The notes under the pieces are model-generated. The model worked only from the letters and a program-made list of their open reading frames with translations. It was not told the origin of the DNA and ran no database searches. From Gymnopus androsaceus JB14 (taxonomy: Eukaryota > Basidiomycota > Agaricomycetes > Agaricales > Omphalotaceae), in assembly GCA_009733575.1 (NCBI GenBank), contig ML769391.1, positions 294,147 to 358,146 on the forward strand: a stretch of 64,000 nt of DNA. Direction: 5' to 3'. Made by a program: the position numbers and the translations under genes. Shown here piece after piece: positions 33,641 through 44,450 of the stretch. Every line of letters starts with the position of its first letter. Within the stretch, counting starts at the first letter, position 1.

Positions 33641-36600
33641 ACTGTACTACAGTCTTCACATAATGGTCATCCAGAGGTGGTCTCAAAGGAATATTCTGGT
33701 AACCGGGGTCGTCCCAGGATTGTCATTAACCATGACTTTCTGGCCTGGGCGTACAGATTCAGGTCCGCCAGTGGAATAGCGGACTTCCTGGGTGTAAGCC
33801 TCACAATAGTTCGACAGGCTCTTCTTGACTATAATATCGCACTACCAGGCAACAATCCATTTCCTTTGGAGATTGGAGAGGAAGATTCTCAACCCAACAT
33901 CCCAGAGTTCATTCAGGGCTCATCTCGCGACCATCTTCCAGAACTCACCCATAGCTCCTCTCATGATGCTCCGATACCTGAATTTGTTCAAGGTTCATCT
34001 CACGACCAGGATATGATCTCAGACACTCTCTTCGAATCCTCCTCTCGTCCTGGATATCTTTCTAATATCACCGACCAGGCGCTTGATACTGTGCTATTGG
34101 AGTTTCGCCATGATTTTCCCAGAGCAGGAATCCGTATTCTAGGTGGTATGCTACGTAGCATCAATCTCATTGTATCGCAGGAGAGGGTGGGAGAATCTCT
34201 CAAGCGTATTGACCCAGTAGAAAGAATTTTTGACCGTGTTCGCTTGAAAAGGCGAGGTTATCGAGTTCCTGGTCCAAATTCGCTCTGGCACCACGATGGT
34301 CAACACNNNNNNNNNNNNNNNNNNNNNNNNNTTATCCTTGAAGAGAAAAGCTGGAGAGGGTTATTTACTGGGAAAATCAAAATCACTTTGTATCCAGAAT
34401 TGTAACACCTGACAGCATGGTTTGGTATAATGATGGAGTAACAACAGGAAGAAGTAGCATTTATGAAGGACAACTATCAGCTGTTGGAGATTTAACAGAA
34501 AGAGATGGTGCTAGAGCAGTAGCTTACATATATGGAAAGCCTTGAGAAAATAATGTTAAAATAGATGTCTCCTATGGTCTGGGTGACTATAGTACATATA
34601 AAATGGTCCATATTATTATATGTTGCCAATTTTATGTACTATAGTACTCCTCAGACTGCAATTTAACAGAATTTATAGTACTTGAATAAGTTATTTTCTA
34701 TCCTATAGCCAGGTATAATATTATATTCTAAACCATACCATGTAAAGTAAGGACTCGGACCCGCCAGTATGGCTATATCACTAGTTATTCACTGTGGTAT
34801 GTTACTCTTAGTCTCTCATACATTTTATCTAGTGTGCCCATACTGAAATTTGAGTTTGAGGCCATGTGCAAGTGAGCTCAAGCATCTAGAACTTATTTGA
34901 CACCTCTCAAGCTCGGTTGCTCACTACCCCAAACTCCAATTGGCCTGTGGTGCACTAGATAAGACTTATATGAATAAGATACTGTAGAAGAGTTATCCGT
35001 CCTAAGAAGGAACGGCAGAGTGCTAGTCGGGTCGAAGCAACGCTTCACCTGGGGCAGAGGTAGAATAGACGAGTCTACAGGCTCGTGTATCCGTAATGTA
35101 GAAGTAGAGTAGAACGAGAACGCAAAGTCTTCGTATGAACGACGTATTTGCGTGATGACGACGCGTCTTGTGAGTGGCTAGAGAGGCGCGTATACGAAAA
35201 AGATCGACAAGAAAGCGATAGAATACCTTCTAACGCAATCCCTGATAGTCAGAAAGGACGAGAGGGGACTGCTACACCGTAGACAGTCGACGATAAGGAT
35301 GATCTGGTGAACTACCGTTCACACAGATGTGAGAGTAAGAGGGCAAGAAAGAAACTTTTATTTGGCGCTCTAGCGCCTGATGCTAAGTAAAAGGTACAAG
35401 TGCTATATAAGGTAAGCCGGGGCCGAGCCATCCGGAGAAGTGTCAGGATTAGTTCAAGTCGCGTCGGGGTACCTCTTAGCGTAATCCCGCACGTCGATAA
35501 GAAGTGGACTAGGCTTCTCGCAGAGTTGGCTAGGCTCTGGCGACGTGCTGGAGGCCGGACGACGACTATCCTTCGCCATCACCATCCCCATCAAGCGTAA
35601 AGTAAAATATGGTATTCGAGGCCATTGAGAGGAGGTTGGAATGTATGGTAAAGGAGAAAGATTAAAAGGAGACTTATCTATGAGTGGACCGTGTAAACCC
35701 TACTACAGAGGGGGATTGTTTGAGTACGACCTCGTACTCGTAAGTAAAAAATGAAGGAGAGACAATGGCAACAAAAAAAAAAAAAAAACCCAGAACGACA
35801 CACACAACGAACATGAACCAAACGCGAAAGGAAGGGGGAAGTGAGTAAACAATAGCAGCAGGCGAAGGCGAGAGGATCAGTGGACGCGGGGAAGAGAAAG
35901 AAAAATGCACTCAAGAAACCGGTCACGAAACACGAAAGAGTGAACGAGGGGAGGAAGAGTGGACGTGTGACGGATACAGAACTAACCATGGAAACCACCT
36001 AACCATACCCTGCCAATATCCAGATGAATTTAAACCACCGTAAATCAACCCCACGTCCCACGAGATTTTATTCCCGGGGAGGATCCGTTTAGAATTTTGG
36101 GGCCCATTTCATCTCTCCCCCCTCTTTTTTTGGTGAGCTACCGGTAGATTATGGTATAATTGATATTGATTTTTCTTCTAGGTCTTATACGCTGGGGTAT
36201 TGTCATACATGCTTTCATCGATGGATATTCTCGATTGGTTACAGGAATACGAGCAAGTGCTAACAACCTAGCAACCACAGTATTAAGTCTTTTCATGGAT
36301 AGTACGGCGAACTTTGGGATTCCTTCACGTGTTCGAGGGGATCATGGCGTTGAGAATGTGCTGGTCGCAGCATTTATGGAGATGATCCAAGGCGATGGAC
36401 GAGGCTCATATATCTGGGGAAGGTGAACATTATTGTCTTCCGCTTGTATTCATAATTTCATTCCACTTACTGCTCCATCTAATTACAGAAGCGTGCATAA
36501 TACCCGAATTGAGCGCTTGTGGGCAGATGTCACCGTTGGTGTTGGCGCTACATGGCACCAACTATTCACCGACCTTGAGGTTGAACATGATATGCAGGTT

Positions 36601-37101
36601 AATAATCCAAATCATGTTTGGCTTCTTCAACATCTCTTTCTTCGTACCATCAACTCACAGTTGGAGTTCTGGGCAAATTCCTGGAATCTACATCCTATAT
36701 CTATCCGATCAGGTCCAAATCGAAGACCTGAAGACATGTTTGGGTTCGATATGTTGGTTCACGGCTTGAGGGGTGATTCTTTGGAAGAGTATCTCATGGA
36801 TGAAGAGCTGGAGCTGTTTGGAATAGATTGGGATGCATATCAAGAGGTTACAGTCTTGCGGCAGCTGCGCAGCAATTATGCCAACAAGAGTACTAGCTCT
36901 TGGCTGCGAAGGCGAGGACCACCACCTGAGCTCAGTGAAGTCCTTGTAGTGGCCCCTTCCGCTGTTTTGTCCCAAGAGCAAACGGACTTTTTGGATGTAG
37001 CTGTTGCAGGAATTCATAGGAGCAGTAGCGCAGCTGATGTATATGCTCTTTGGACTCAGGCTCTAGTTGTCGCTCGAATTCTTCAGCCTGATCACTTTTA
37101 A
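33641..37101 (+). pseudogene. DDE integrase, copy 2 (5'-truncated, interrupted by a gap and foreign sequence)
   Basis: 33641-34306 matches copy 1 27540-28205, and 36131-37101 matches 28205-29175, almost base for base. The first exon and the N-terminal residues are missing. Between the halves lie 25 Ns and about 1.8 kb of unrelated sequence, placed at or beside the intron that follows LWHHDGQH. Codon 36250-36252 is CGA (Arg) where copy 1 has TGA, so this copy keeps the catalytic region open. Most base differences between the copies are CpG to TpG or CpA. It may be a real second right arm or an assembly duplicate. Confidence 0.8.
34307..36130. other. Assembly gap (25 N) and foreign insert in integrase copy 2
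   Basis: Ns occupy 34307-34331. The plus frame after them reads RIVTPDSMVWYNDG and GDLTERDGARAVAYIYGKP, then TGA near 34553: the C-terminal end of some unrecognised gene. About 34590-34650 has a CTATAGTACATAAAA-type inverted repeat. About 34980-35600 resembles an LTR or promoter (GTGCTATATAAGG near 35400). A poly-A tract sits near 35775 and C/T runs at 36110-36130. The mixture suggests an artefactual or heavily rearranged fill between contigs. Confidence 0.5.
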
Positions 37102-37340
37102 TTCTTTTTTATTTACCTTATAATCTCTGTCTAATACCGATTCATCTTATGGATATTCTTGTATGCATAATGGAGAGGTCCTGAACAGGGCACCAATTAA
37201 CTTTGAGATTGAAAAATAATGCGCTTCAAGTTCGAAGATCTATAATATTTGAATACAACCAATTCAAAAATACTAGTCTGAATCAGTCGAAGTTAACAGA
37301 ACTTTAGAAAAAATTCAAAAGCTTGGTGAACAAGTTAGTC

Positions 37341-37424
37341 AAAGTCAGAAGTATGCTAGAAAAAGTTAAAGGCACACTAGGAAAAGTCAGAAGCACGTTA
37401 GATAAAGTCAAGAAGACATCAATG
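37341..37424 (+). repeat. Four 21-bp subterminal direct repeats, copy 2
   Basis: Same AAAGTCAGAAG.. units as at 29414-29497, about 280 bp inside the right end at 37704. Confidence 0.7.
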
Positions 37425-37684
37425 AAGTACAGTTGCAGAAAGCATCAATACAAGTGCGCAGTTATACCTAGCTATAAGTAGATATAATTGCAAGTAAGCT
37501 CCAGTAGCATAGGGACATGTGCCAGATCCAACGGCCTCAAGTGAGAATGAAGTAGATATTTCGAGACACAATGTACACAAGAGGACCACGATCACAGTCA
37601 TGTACACACATGCAGCAGAAATATGTGCCCAAAGTACGTCAATCAAGTAGAATCAATCACATTTTGATCAAGATGTACATTAAA

Positions 37685-37704
37685 TGATGAGAACTGACTT
37701 CATA
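37685..37704 (-). repeat. Right terminal inverted repeat of the giant element
   Basis: TGATGAGAACTGACTTCATA. Its reverse complement matches the left end at 16 of 20 positions. It is followed by gtccgg, the presumed second target copy, and then F-box coding sequence. Confidence 0.7.
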
Positions 37705-37710
37705 GTCCGG

Positions 37711-38416
37711 TTTCACTGCTCTCCGTGCATGTGTCGGTCTCCAAACGTTATTGATTGAAGCACGTTATTCTGAAAACTATGATCCTCCTTCTGGTGCTCC
37801 CATAAACGGTACTACTGCTCAACCCATTGAACTGCTGCAGCTGCGCCAATTGCATATCAGTTCAGTTAGAATTGAACGCTTGAGAGGTCGACTATGAATC
37901 CCTCGAACTCATTTTTACCTCTCACTCTTCCTTCCCTTACTGAACTCACACTCGACGCCTAGTACTTGTGATGAAGAATTCGTTGGAAACTGGCCTCAAG
38001 CCCATTTCGAGGCGTCCATTCGGCGTTCGCGATGCAAAGTCACCACTCTCAAGGTAGACGAGCTTCCCCTCTTGGACACGCAGGCATTATGTTTGTTTAG
38101 GGTTCCACCTACCGTCCGCACCTTAACGATTGAAGATCCGGGGATGCTGGAAGATAAGAGTAGTTGATGATCACGACAGTGCTGGTCAAAGGGTATTCAC
38201 CGATGAACATCCTATACATCCACTCGAGCACTCCTGTCGCGCTGCGAATCGGATTCGGATTCACTCAAAGACTTTGCATTGGCGGAAATGATCAGGGCAA
38301 CAGACGCAACGTTTGTCTCGGTACTGAAAGTTCAGTGTCTGCTCCGCCGGCGGGTGATGGATAGCTCAGCTCAGAGGACACTGGACCATCTGAGAGATGA
38401 CGGACTGAGGTGGTAG
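37711..38416 (+). pseudogene. F-box/LRR gene, 3' fragment, continuation of 6709-7227
   Basis: TTTCACTGCTCTCC.. continues the HFHGP-type segment broken at 7227. Later blocks read SSNSFLPLTLPSLTELTLDA, EFVGNWPQAHFEASIRRSRC, KVTTLKVDELPLLDTQALC, VPPTVRTLTIEDPGMLEDKS, AEMIRATDATFVSVLKVQCL and RVMDSSAQRTLDHLRDDGLR, then TGG TAG. The intact paralogue at 38680 ends with RVMDSSAQRTLECLRHDGLK, so the two are tandem relatives. Several frame changes show decay beyond the insertion. Confidence 0.75.
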
Positions 38417-38679
38417 ACAGTTGATTTATAATTTTAATATACTCTAAAGTAGACCAGTGGACCACGCTTGAGATGCAATTCCCCGAGAGCCCAAGCGTCG
38501 GGCGCGCCGTAACCGGCACCTGATCGACCGACAGTGTTCGAATTCTGAATTCAGGGTCTTGACACGTTCCACCGTTATCGTTGACCAAACGCGTAACCCG
38601 CGCGCAAGCTAGTAACTCTTCTTGAAGGCAAGTGTTTTTAGTCATTTTTTTGTTCAGAAACTGATTCTCGCCACAGAAG
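38417..38679. promoter_or_regulatory. Upstream region of the intact F-box gene
   Basis: About 260 bp without a coding signal lie between the pseudogene stop and the next ATG. No specific element is recognised. Confidence 0.3.
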
Positions 38680-40419
38680 ATGGCACCCTCGAAGCAGCAT
38701 TGTCTGACATGCAAGCAAAGCTTGTCAGCCATTCCGCGCGTCTCAGCCGGCGCCATAACATCTCTCCGAGAATCTCTGCGCACCGAAAAGGCCATCTCTG
38801 AAAACCTAGCCTCCGAAATCTCTCAGCTTTTAGATGATATAGCTCATGATGTTGTGGATCACTCCACCGATATTTCACGACTTGAATGCCAAATTCTCTC
38901 CATAAGGATGAAAAATGATATCCTAAAATCTGCCGAACAATGGGCTCGTTCTATCCTAGCACCAGCTAGAAAACTTCCCAACGAAATCCTACACGAAATC
39001 TTCACTTATTGCGGCTCGGGTGGCAACATCATCTACTGTAGGACTCCAACGTCCGATCTGATGAGACAGCCTGCATGGGCGGTAAGCAGCACATGTGCGA
39101 AGTGGAGACACATAGCGCTGTCTTGCAAGCCGCTTTGGTCAACTATCTGTCTTGATTTCTCCTCCAGCATACAAATTTCAATGCCACAAGTCCCGCTGTG
39201 TACTCCTAGCCATGCAGTATCCAGGTGTCTGCATATGTCTCGCCAGCACCCATTAACATTAGAAATTAGAGACTGGGATGTTGCCTTCCTTGGTATGATA
39301 GGCCTTTTGCTCATCCATGCGTCCCGATGGAAAGACGTTTACTTGGGCCGCAACCTTGTGGAATCCGACAAACCACTTTTGTGCGGATCCCATTTCCCTA
39401 TTCTGGAGACACTGAGCATCAGTCAAGACCCACTCCATCTGCATTCTTTCCAAAATGCTCCTTCCCTTCGACAAGTTACTCTCAACGGAAGTCTGCCTTC
39501 CAGTCCCCTATCGTTTCCCTGGGCACAGATCACCCATCTTGACCTGGAGCATTTCCATGGACCCGTTTTCACCGCATTGAGTGCGTGCGCCAATCTTGAA
39601 GAACTGAAAATATTAGCAGAGCACTCCGTTGGGCATGCTCCTCCATCTGCCACACCAGCGTCATTCATCGAGCTCCCTAAATTACGGAAGCTGAGCATCG
39701 TTGCTCTAGGAAACGCCTTTGATGCTGCGTACAACATCCTGGATCTCATTTTCGGCATTCTCACCCTTCCTTCGCTGAACAACATGGAGCTCTCGAGCGG
39801 GAGTGCACAATTTTATGGACTTTGGCCTCAGTCTCTATTTGAGGCCTTTATTCAACGATCCCGATGTACGGTCACTGCGCTTCAACTTGCAATGATATTG
39901 TCGCGCTCTGAGGTGCAGAGTTTATTCTCTGCGTTGCCCAGCATCCGTGAGCTGATGATCGAGGATTCGAGGATGATGTTCAGGGACACAGGTTGCTTGA
40001 CATTAACTTCTGAACTTTTCACTTGTCTGTCTACCTTTACTGCAAGGGATCCTTTCGAGAATGAGAGGGCCACACTGCTTCCAAACCTTCAGCAACTGGT
40101 GTTGCGGTCTCGTTGCAAACCGTCCCACTCAGACTCCATGTATCCGCAGACGGTAGACAAATTGGACGATACCGTATTGGTAAACATGATCAAATCGCGC
40201 TGGATTCCAGAACCCGAGTATGCCTCGTTACTCAAAGTTCAGTGTCTGCAGTCTGTGTCGGTGATCTATCTTGCTGCTGGGCGAGTAATGGATAGTTCAG
40301 CACAGAGGACGCTGGAGTGTTTGAGACATGACGGCCTCAAATTTTGTTGGATGAGTGAGGTGGATGTTGAACAGGCGGACAGTGACGAGGAAGACATGAT
40401 TGACACTATTGATATCTAG
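38680..40419 (+). CDS. F-box/LRR protein, 579 residues, single exon
   Basis: It starts MAPSKQHCLTCKQSLSAIPR, with the N-terminal Cys-x2-Cys motif common in mushroom F-box proteins. A coiled-coil-like segment (SENLASEISQLLDD through ILSIRMKNDILKSAEQWA) follows, then the F-box at about residues 98-145 (RKLPNEILHEIFTYC, AWAVSSTCAKWRHIALSCKP, LWSTICLDF), then irregular leucine-rich repeats to the end. The C-terminus is acidic (EQADSDEEDMIDTIDI). F-box proteins bind Skp1 and present substrates to SCF ubiquitin ligases. The target is unknown. The frame is intact with no introns. It is a tandem paralogue of the gene split by the giant element, and a more distant relative lies at 44.5 kb. Confidence 0.9.
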   Translation: MAPSKQHCLTCKQSLSAIPRVSAGAITSLRESLRTEKAISENLASEISQLLDDIAHDVVDHSTDISRLECQILSIRMKNDILKSAEQWARSILAPARKLPNEILHEIFTYCGSGGNIIYCRTPTSDLMRQPAWAVSSTCAKWRHIALSCKPLWSTICLDFSSSIQISMPQVPLCTPSHAVSRCLHMSRQHPLTLEIRDWDVAFLGMIGLLLIHASRWKDVYLGRNLVESDKPLLCGSHFPILETLSISQDPLHLHSFQNAPSLRQVTLNGSLPSSPLSFPWAQITHLDLEHFHGPVFTALSACANLEELKILAEHSVGHAPPSATPASFIELPKLRKLSIVALGNAFDAAYNILDLIFGILTLPSLNNMELSSGSAQFYGLWPQSLFEAFIQRSRCTVTALQLAMILSRSEVQSLFSALPSIRELMIEDSRMMFRDTGCLTLTSELFTCLSTFTARDPFENERATLLPNLQQLVLRSRCKPSHSDSMYPQTVDKLDDTVLVNMIKSRWIPEPEYASLLKVQCLQSVSVIYLAAGRVMDSSAQRTLECLRHDGLKFCWMSEVDVEQADSDEEDMIDTIDI

Positions 40420-40486
40420 ACATGTAAGTACGTGTATCCTCATTTATCATACCATACCAATAGCTGTATATATCTCGGTTCAGAAT

Positions 40487-41480
40487 TTACAATTTTGACT
40501 TCATTTTCGCTCCTGAATAGCCTCCCACCTCAACGACGACTTTACCGAATTGCTCTCCTGATTTCAACATTTCGAACCCCTTCTCTGCGTTTTCCAGGCC
40601 ATGGAAGACGTGTGATACAACGGGTACAATTTCATGTTTTGAAAGAAACTCAGTAGCATCACGAAGGTCCTGCATTGAGCCCATTGTCGAGCCTGGAGCC
40701 TTGATTAGCCTGGAATAAAGAGGGATAATTAGAGCGACGCTCACCGATAAGTTTCTGATTCCGCATTACTCGCATGGTGAAGTGATTTTGGGATCGGCGG
40801 TCCTATTCTTAATGTATGAGTTTGAGACTTCCATAGATACTTGTGTTCTAGTTCACATTCCAGTAACATACTAGTCCTTCCTCCCTGTTTCAAGATTGAT
40901 CCAACAGAGTTCATAATGTCTCCTCCTCCAGACTCGATGACGACGTCAAGCGTTGCTGGAAAACCGGCAGGGCTGTTTTTTCCAACCAGCTTATGAATCT
41001 CTTTCGGCCAGTCCGCCTTCGTCAGATGAAGAGTAAGACAAATATCACCGAAACGAAACAAAGATGCTTACCGCTTTTATAACTTGCTCCATCCACAGCA
41101 CCTAGTGCTACAGCCTTGTCGATCTTCTCCTGGCTGCCGCTAGTAGTAACATAGACTGAGGCGCCCTGAGCAACAGCTAGTTGCAGTGCGACAAATGCCA
41201 CGCCGCCTCCAATGCCAGTAAAAGTATATTTTGACCTCTCTGGACGGCTGCGTTGATCATTGTTGCTCTAGTATAGAAGATGAAATATGCATGAAGTTAC
41301 ACCGGGGCGATTTGTATGAATGCCTACCTCCACGCAGTAAGACCCGCAAGTGGCCAGGCCGCCATGTCAGAATCACTGAGATGCGAGGCAGAAGGTATCA
41401 CTTTATCCTTCTCAAAAACTACGTATTCAGCGAAAGTACCTATGACGGACCAGCGAACACCACCAACCCCCAATCTGCAT
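40487..41480 (-). CDS. Zinc-type alcohol dehydrogenase-like MDR oxidoreductase (5' end unresolved)
   Basis: Exons on the minus strand read LGVGGVRWSVIGTFAEYVVF, PSASHLSDSDMAAWPLAGLT, FVALQLAVAQGASVYVTTSG, SQEKIDKAVALGAVDG, WPKEIHKLVGKNSPAGFPAT, LDVVIESGGGDIMNSVGSIL, KQGGR, MRVMRNQKLI and, after an intron (GTGAGC..TCCAG), GSTMGSMQDLRDATEFLSKH. The end is FGKVVVEVGGYSGAKMKSKL. These are the Rossmann and C-terminal catalytic lobes of MDR quinone/enoyl reductases. The N-terminal about 80 residues of the catalytic GroES-like domain are not found upstream of 41480, where the eIF3 gene begins, so the gene may be truncated or have a diverged first exon. It would use NAD(P)H; the substrate is unknown. 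Confidence 0.75.
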
Positions 41481-41829
41481 TAGCGAAAGATTGCTATCGT
41501 TAGAAACAGTTTTGGAAACTGATATCAAAGGAGATATTAGCTAAATATGGATTGCCCAGCTTGAAAAGATGAGCTGACGATCAAAGCTACATTACATTCG
41601 TAAACTCTGGAAGGAAGTGAGAAAGCGGCATTGGAGTTCGGAGAGAAGATAGATTCGAAGAATTGGTTGCGAAAATTGCTGATCCATTTTGCGACGCCTA
41701 ATGTTCTTGGACGATGTATTGAGCGCTTAGCTGATCGCATACACACAGAATGCATTTTCCGTTCAAGTCTACGCAAAATACTACAACATGTAAATCCAGC
41801 ACCCACGCATAGACAAAATGGAGGAACAA

Positions 41830-44181
41830 TCAAGCTCTTACACCAGCACCACCCCAAGCGACCGTCTTGGGCCCTTTCTTTTGTGCTTCCGCTGGTACCG
41901 TTGCGACTGTAGCTCCAGGAACAACCTGTTTTGGTTTAGGAAGAGCGGACGCCCGAATCTCATCCAATACCCGTTGCGAGCGCTCCGTATTCTTAATGAA
42001 CCACCCAGCGTAACGTCTTCCAATGGTGCTTTCAGCAATGTGGATCGTGTTCTGTACGGTTTACATCGTGAGTGGACGTGGACATGACGAAAATAGTAGA
42101 GAGACACATACATCATCGATAACAAAGTTCAAATCGCTAGTTGAAATCATGTCTCCCTCTAGTAAGCTTCCTTTCGTTGCCACGCCAGCCGGAGAGATTT
42201 CTTTCCCTTTCTCGGTCTTGCCTTGAACCTAATAAGAGTTTCATCGTCAGTAAGGTCGAATTAAATGAACATAAAAGAACGAGACGTACAGGAACCACTC
42301 GACTTAAGCTCCTACTACTTTGCTTGAACACCATCATCTCCTGAATCGCCTCTTCCTCCGCCTCTTTACCTTCAACATCTGCCTCGCCAATCTTGGCCAG
42401 ATCCAAGAACGAGGTGAGTTTTTCAGTAGTGAGAGAGGTGTACAAATGGAGGAAGGAGCGCAAGGTAGGAAGAGGAGACTGTGCAGCAGCGGATGAGAGG
42501 AAGAGACGGAGGTGACGATGAGTGGGGTCTGAAGGTAATGGTGAGCTGCCTGTCGAACAGAGTCAACATTAAAGGCCCAGCTAGAAATGAACCAAAAAAA
42601 CAAACCTTCTGCAGATTCCTGGTCAGCGCTAAGCATCAACGCGATAGCCTCCGGGTCATCGTACGGAGGCGAATTGGCGTTGATGAATTTCGGGCAAGCA
42701 TACAGGAACAGCTCCTCAAATGCAACAAGAGCGTCACTTCCTCCCTTGCTCATCCTACCCATCTGCTCCCCGTACCTCTCTTTCGCAGTATTCGTGATAG
42801 TATCGTCCAATCTAGTGAATGGCGATCCCGGAAGGACCAACGAATGACACATGGCATACAACGCCAACGTCCTGTCAGCCGATTTAGCGATTTGGTCGTA
42901 CTGGTCCTTTCGCTCGTATCCAGCATATCCGCGCATCCGCTGCATCCTTTGGAAAAAGTTCAAGACGGTGACAAAGGTACGGATGGCGTCTGGATACCGC
43001 CTGAGCATCATGTAGCAAAAACCGACATAGTAGTGTGTTGAGATATGGGTTGCTGGGAGGGCAGGAAGGGCGGTAAGAGATGATTTGTTGGATTTTGCAC
43101 CAAAGCCGGAGCCACCGAGGAGGAATTCGCCGACTTGGTCCATGACTTTGAGACCGAGAGTAAAGTCACCGAGGAGGACGTGTACGCGGAGGAGACCAAG
43201 GACGGAAAAGTATCCCAAGGTGCGATAAAGTGGGAGGGCAGTATACGGGGAGATAGAATTGCTGTATTCGACAATATATTAATATGGGAAACTTTAAAGG
43301 TGTTGCGAGACCTACGCGATTTCCTCTGCAGTTCTACTTCCACCCTTAACTTGTTCTTCCTTGAGGGCAAGGATATACTCGTTGATTTTCGATTTTTGGA
43401 TGAGCGAATAGAGCACATTGAGGACAGAGTACGAGGACCAGACGCCCGTTCCGTCTGCCAGCATCATGAGTTCATCATCCGTTTTGGATTTTATTTTTGA
43501 GCGCCAGGAGCAGAATACCTGGAACTGGTAAATAAACTCGTCGATAATATCCCATAACCACTGTTCTGGGAGCACCAAATCTACTGGTGCAGGTTCACCA
43601 GAATCGTCTTCAGTGGAACTGGGAGAATTGAGCAGGTAGTTGAATAGCTCGCAAGAGTTTTCATAGGAATGGAAACGGTCATCGATGTTGGGCTGGAGAC
43701 GAGAGTATACGTGGCGAAAGTAAAGATCTCGATAAAGGACGAGGAAAATGTGAACTTGGTCTTCAGTTGCTTCATTAGACGACAACAAAGGCGCAATAAT
43801 CTCTGGCTCTGGCCATTCTGTACGCGAATAAAACCTGTCGGTAAGTTTTGGGAAAGTTGTCGTGTAGAACATTGTGATTGAAGGAAGGTCATGATTTAGG
43901 ATTGCCTGCTGGAAAGACACGATGAACTGGACCAAATCATTAGTTTAGTTCATTCAATATATTTTAGAGCTCACACTCTTCACAACATCTGGAACAGCAG
44001 CCAAAGCAGCCATATGTTGTTGAATTGCCAGCAATGGCTCGAACTGCTCAATCTGCGCTCCGAGATGGTCGTATACCGCTGAATTTTGACCCTGCTGAGC
44101 ATACATCGAGAGCTCAACGTCAACTGCATCGGCCAAGTCTTCATCCATATCCGCGGTCGACCATAGCGTTTGGCGCGACAT
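41830..44181 (-). CDS. Eukaryotic translation initiation factor 3 subunit L
   Basis: Six exons: 43975-44181, 43316-43926, 42606-43261, 42299-42549, 42112-42228 and 41830-42051, total 2,064 nt (687 residues), with all phases agreeing. Landmarks are [127 protein letters not shown] and [20 protein letters not shown], ending [10 protein letters not shown]. The C-terminal half is the PCI domain. eIF3l is part of the eIF3 complex, which recruits mRNA to the 40S subunit. Length and order are as expected for the family, and there are no breaks. It is the clearest host housekeeping gene in the window and a useful anchor for synteny. Confidence 0.95.
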
Positions 44182-44450
44182 TTTTTTTAATTCGGGAGAT
44201 TGGAGATTGGAGGAGGAAAAAAGTACCACGTGTGCATGAGCGCTTAACGTGAAGCAAAAAGATAGGCGCCGTAGCCGCCGACGCGTGACGCTTCATCTCA
44301 AACCTTCACCATCCACTATAGCTAGTTAGCTGATTCTGTGCTGCATTTATATCAGCTGAGAGTTTACCGAACAAGAGCCAGATGAAGTTAGAAGGTCGGT
44401 AGTGCTCCAACTATCCGTTCATCCAAATCTAAACCGTTAAAGCAGCCGAA

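Noticed and set aside
33602..34405. Open frame running through the N gap into downstream sequence
   Set aside because: The translation across Ns is meaningless; the sequence after the gap is unrelated to the integrase.
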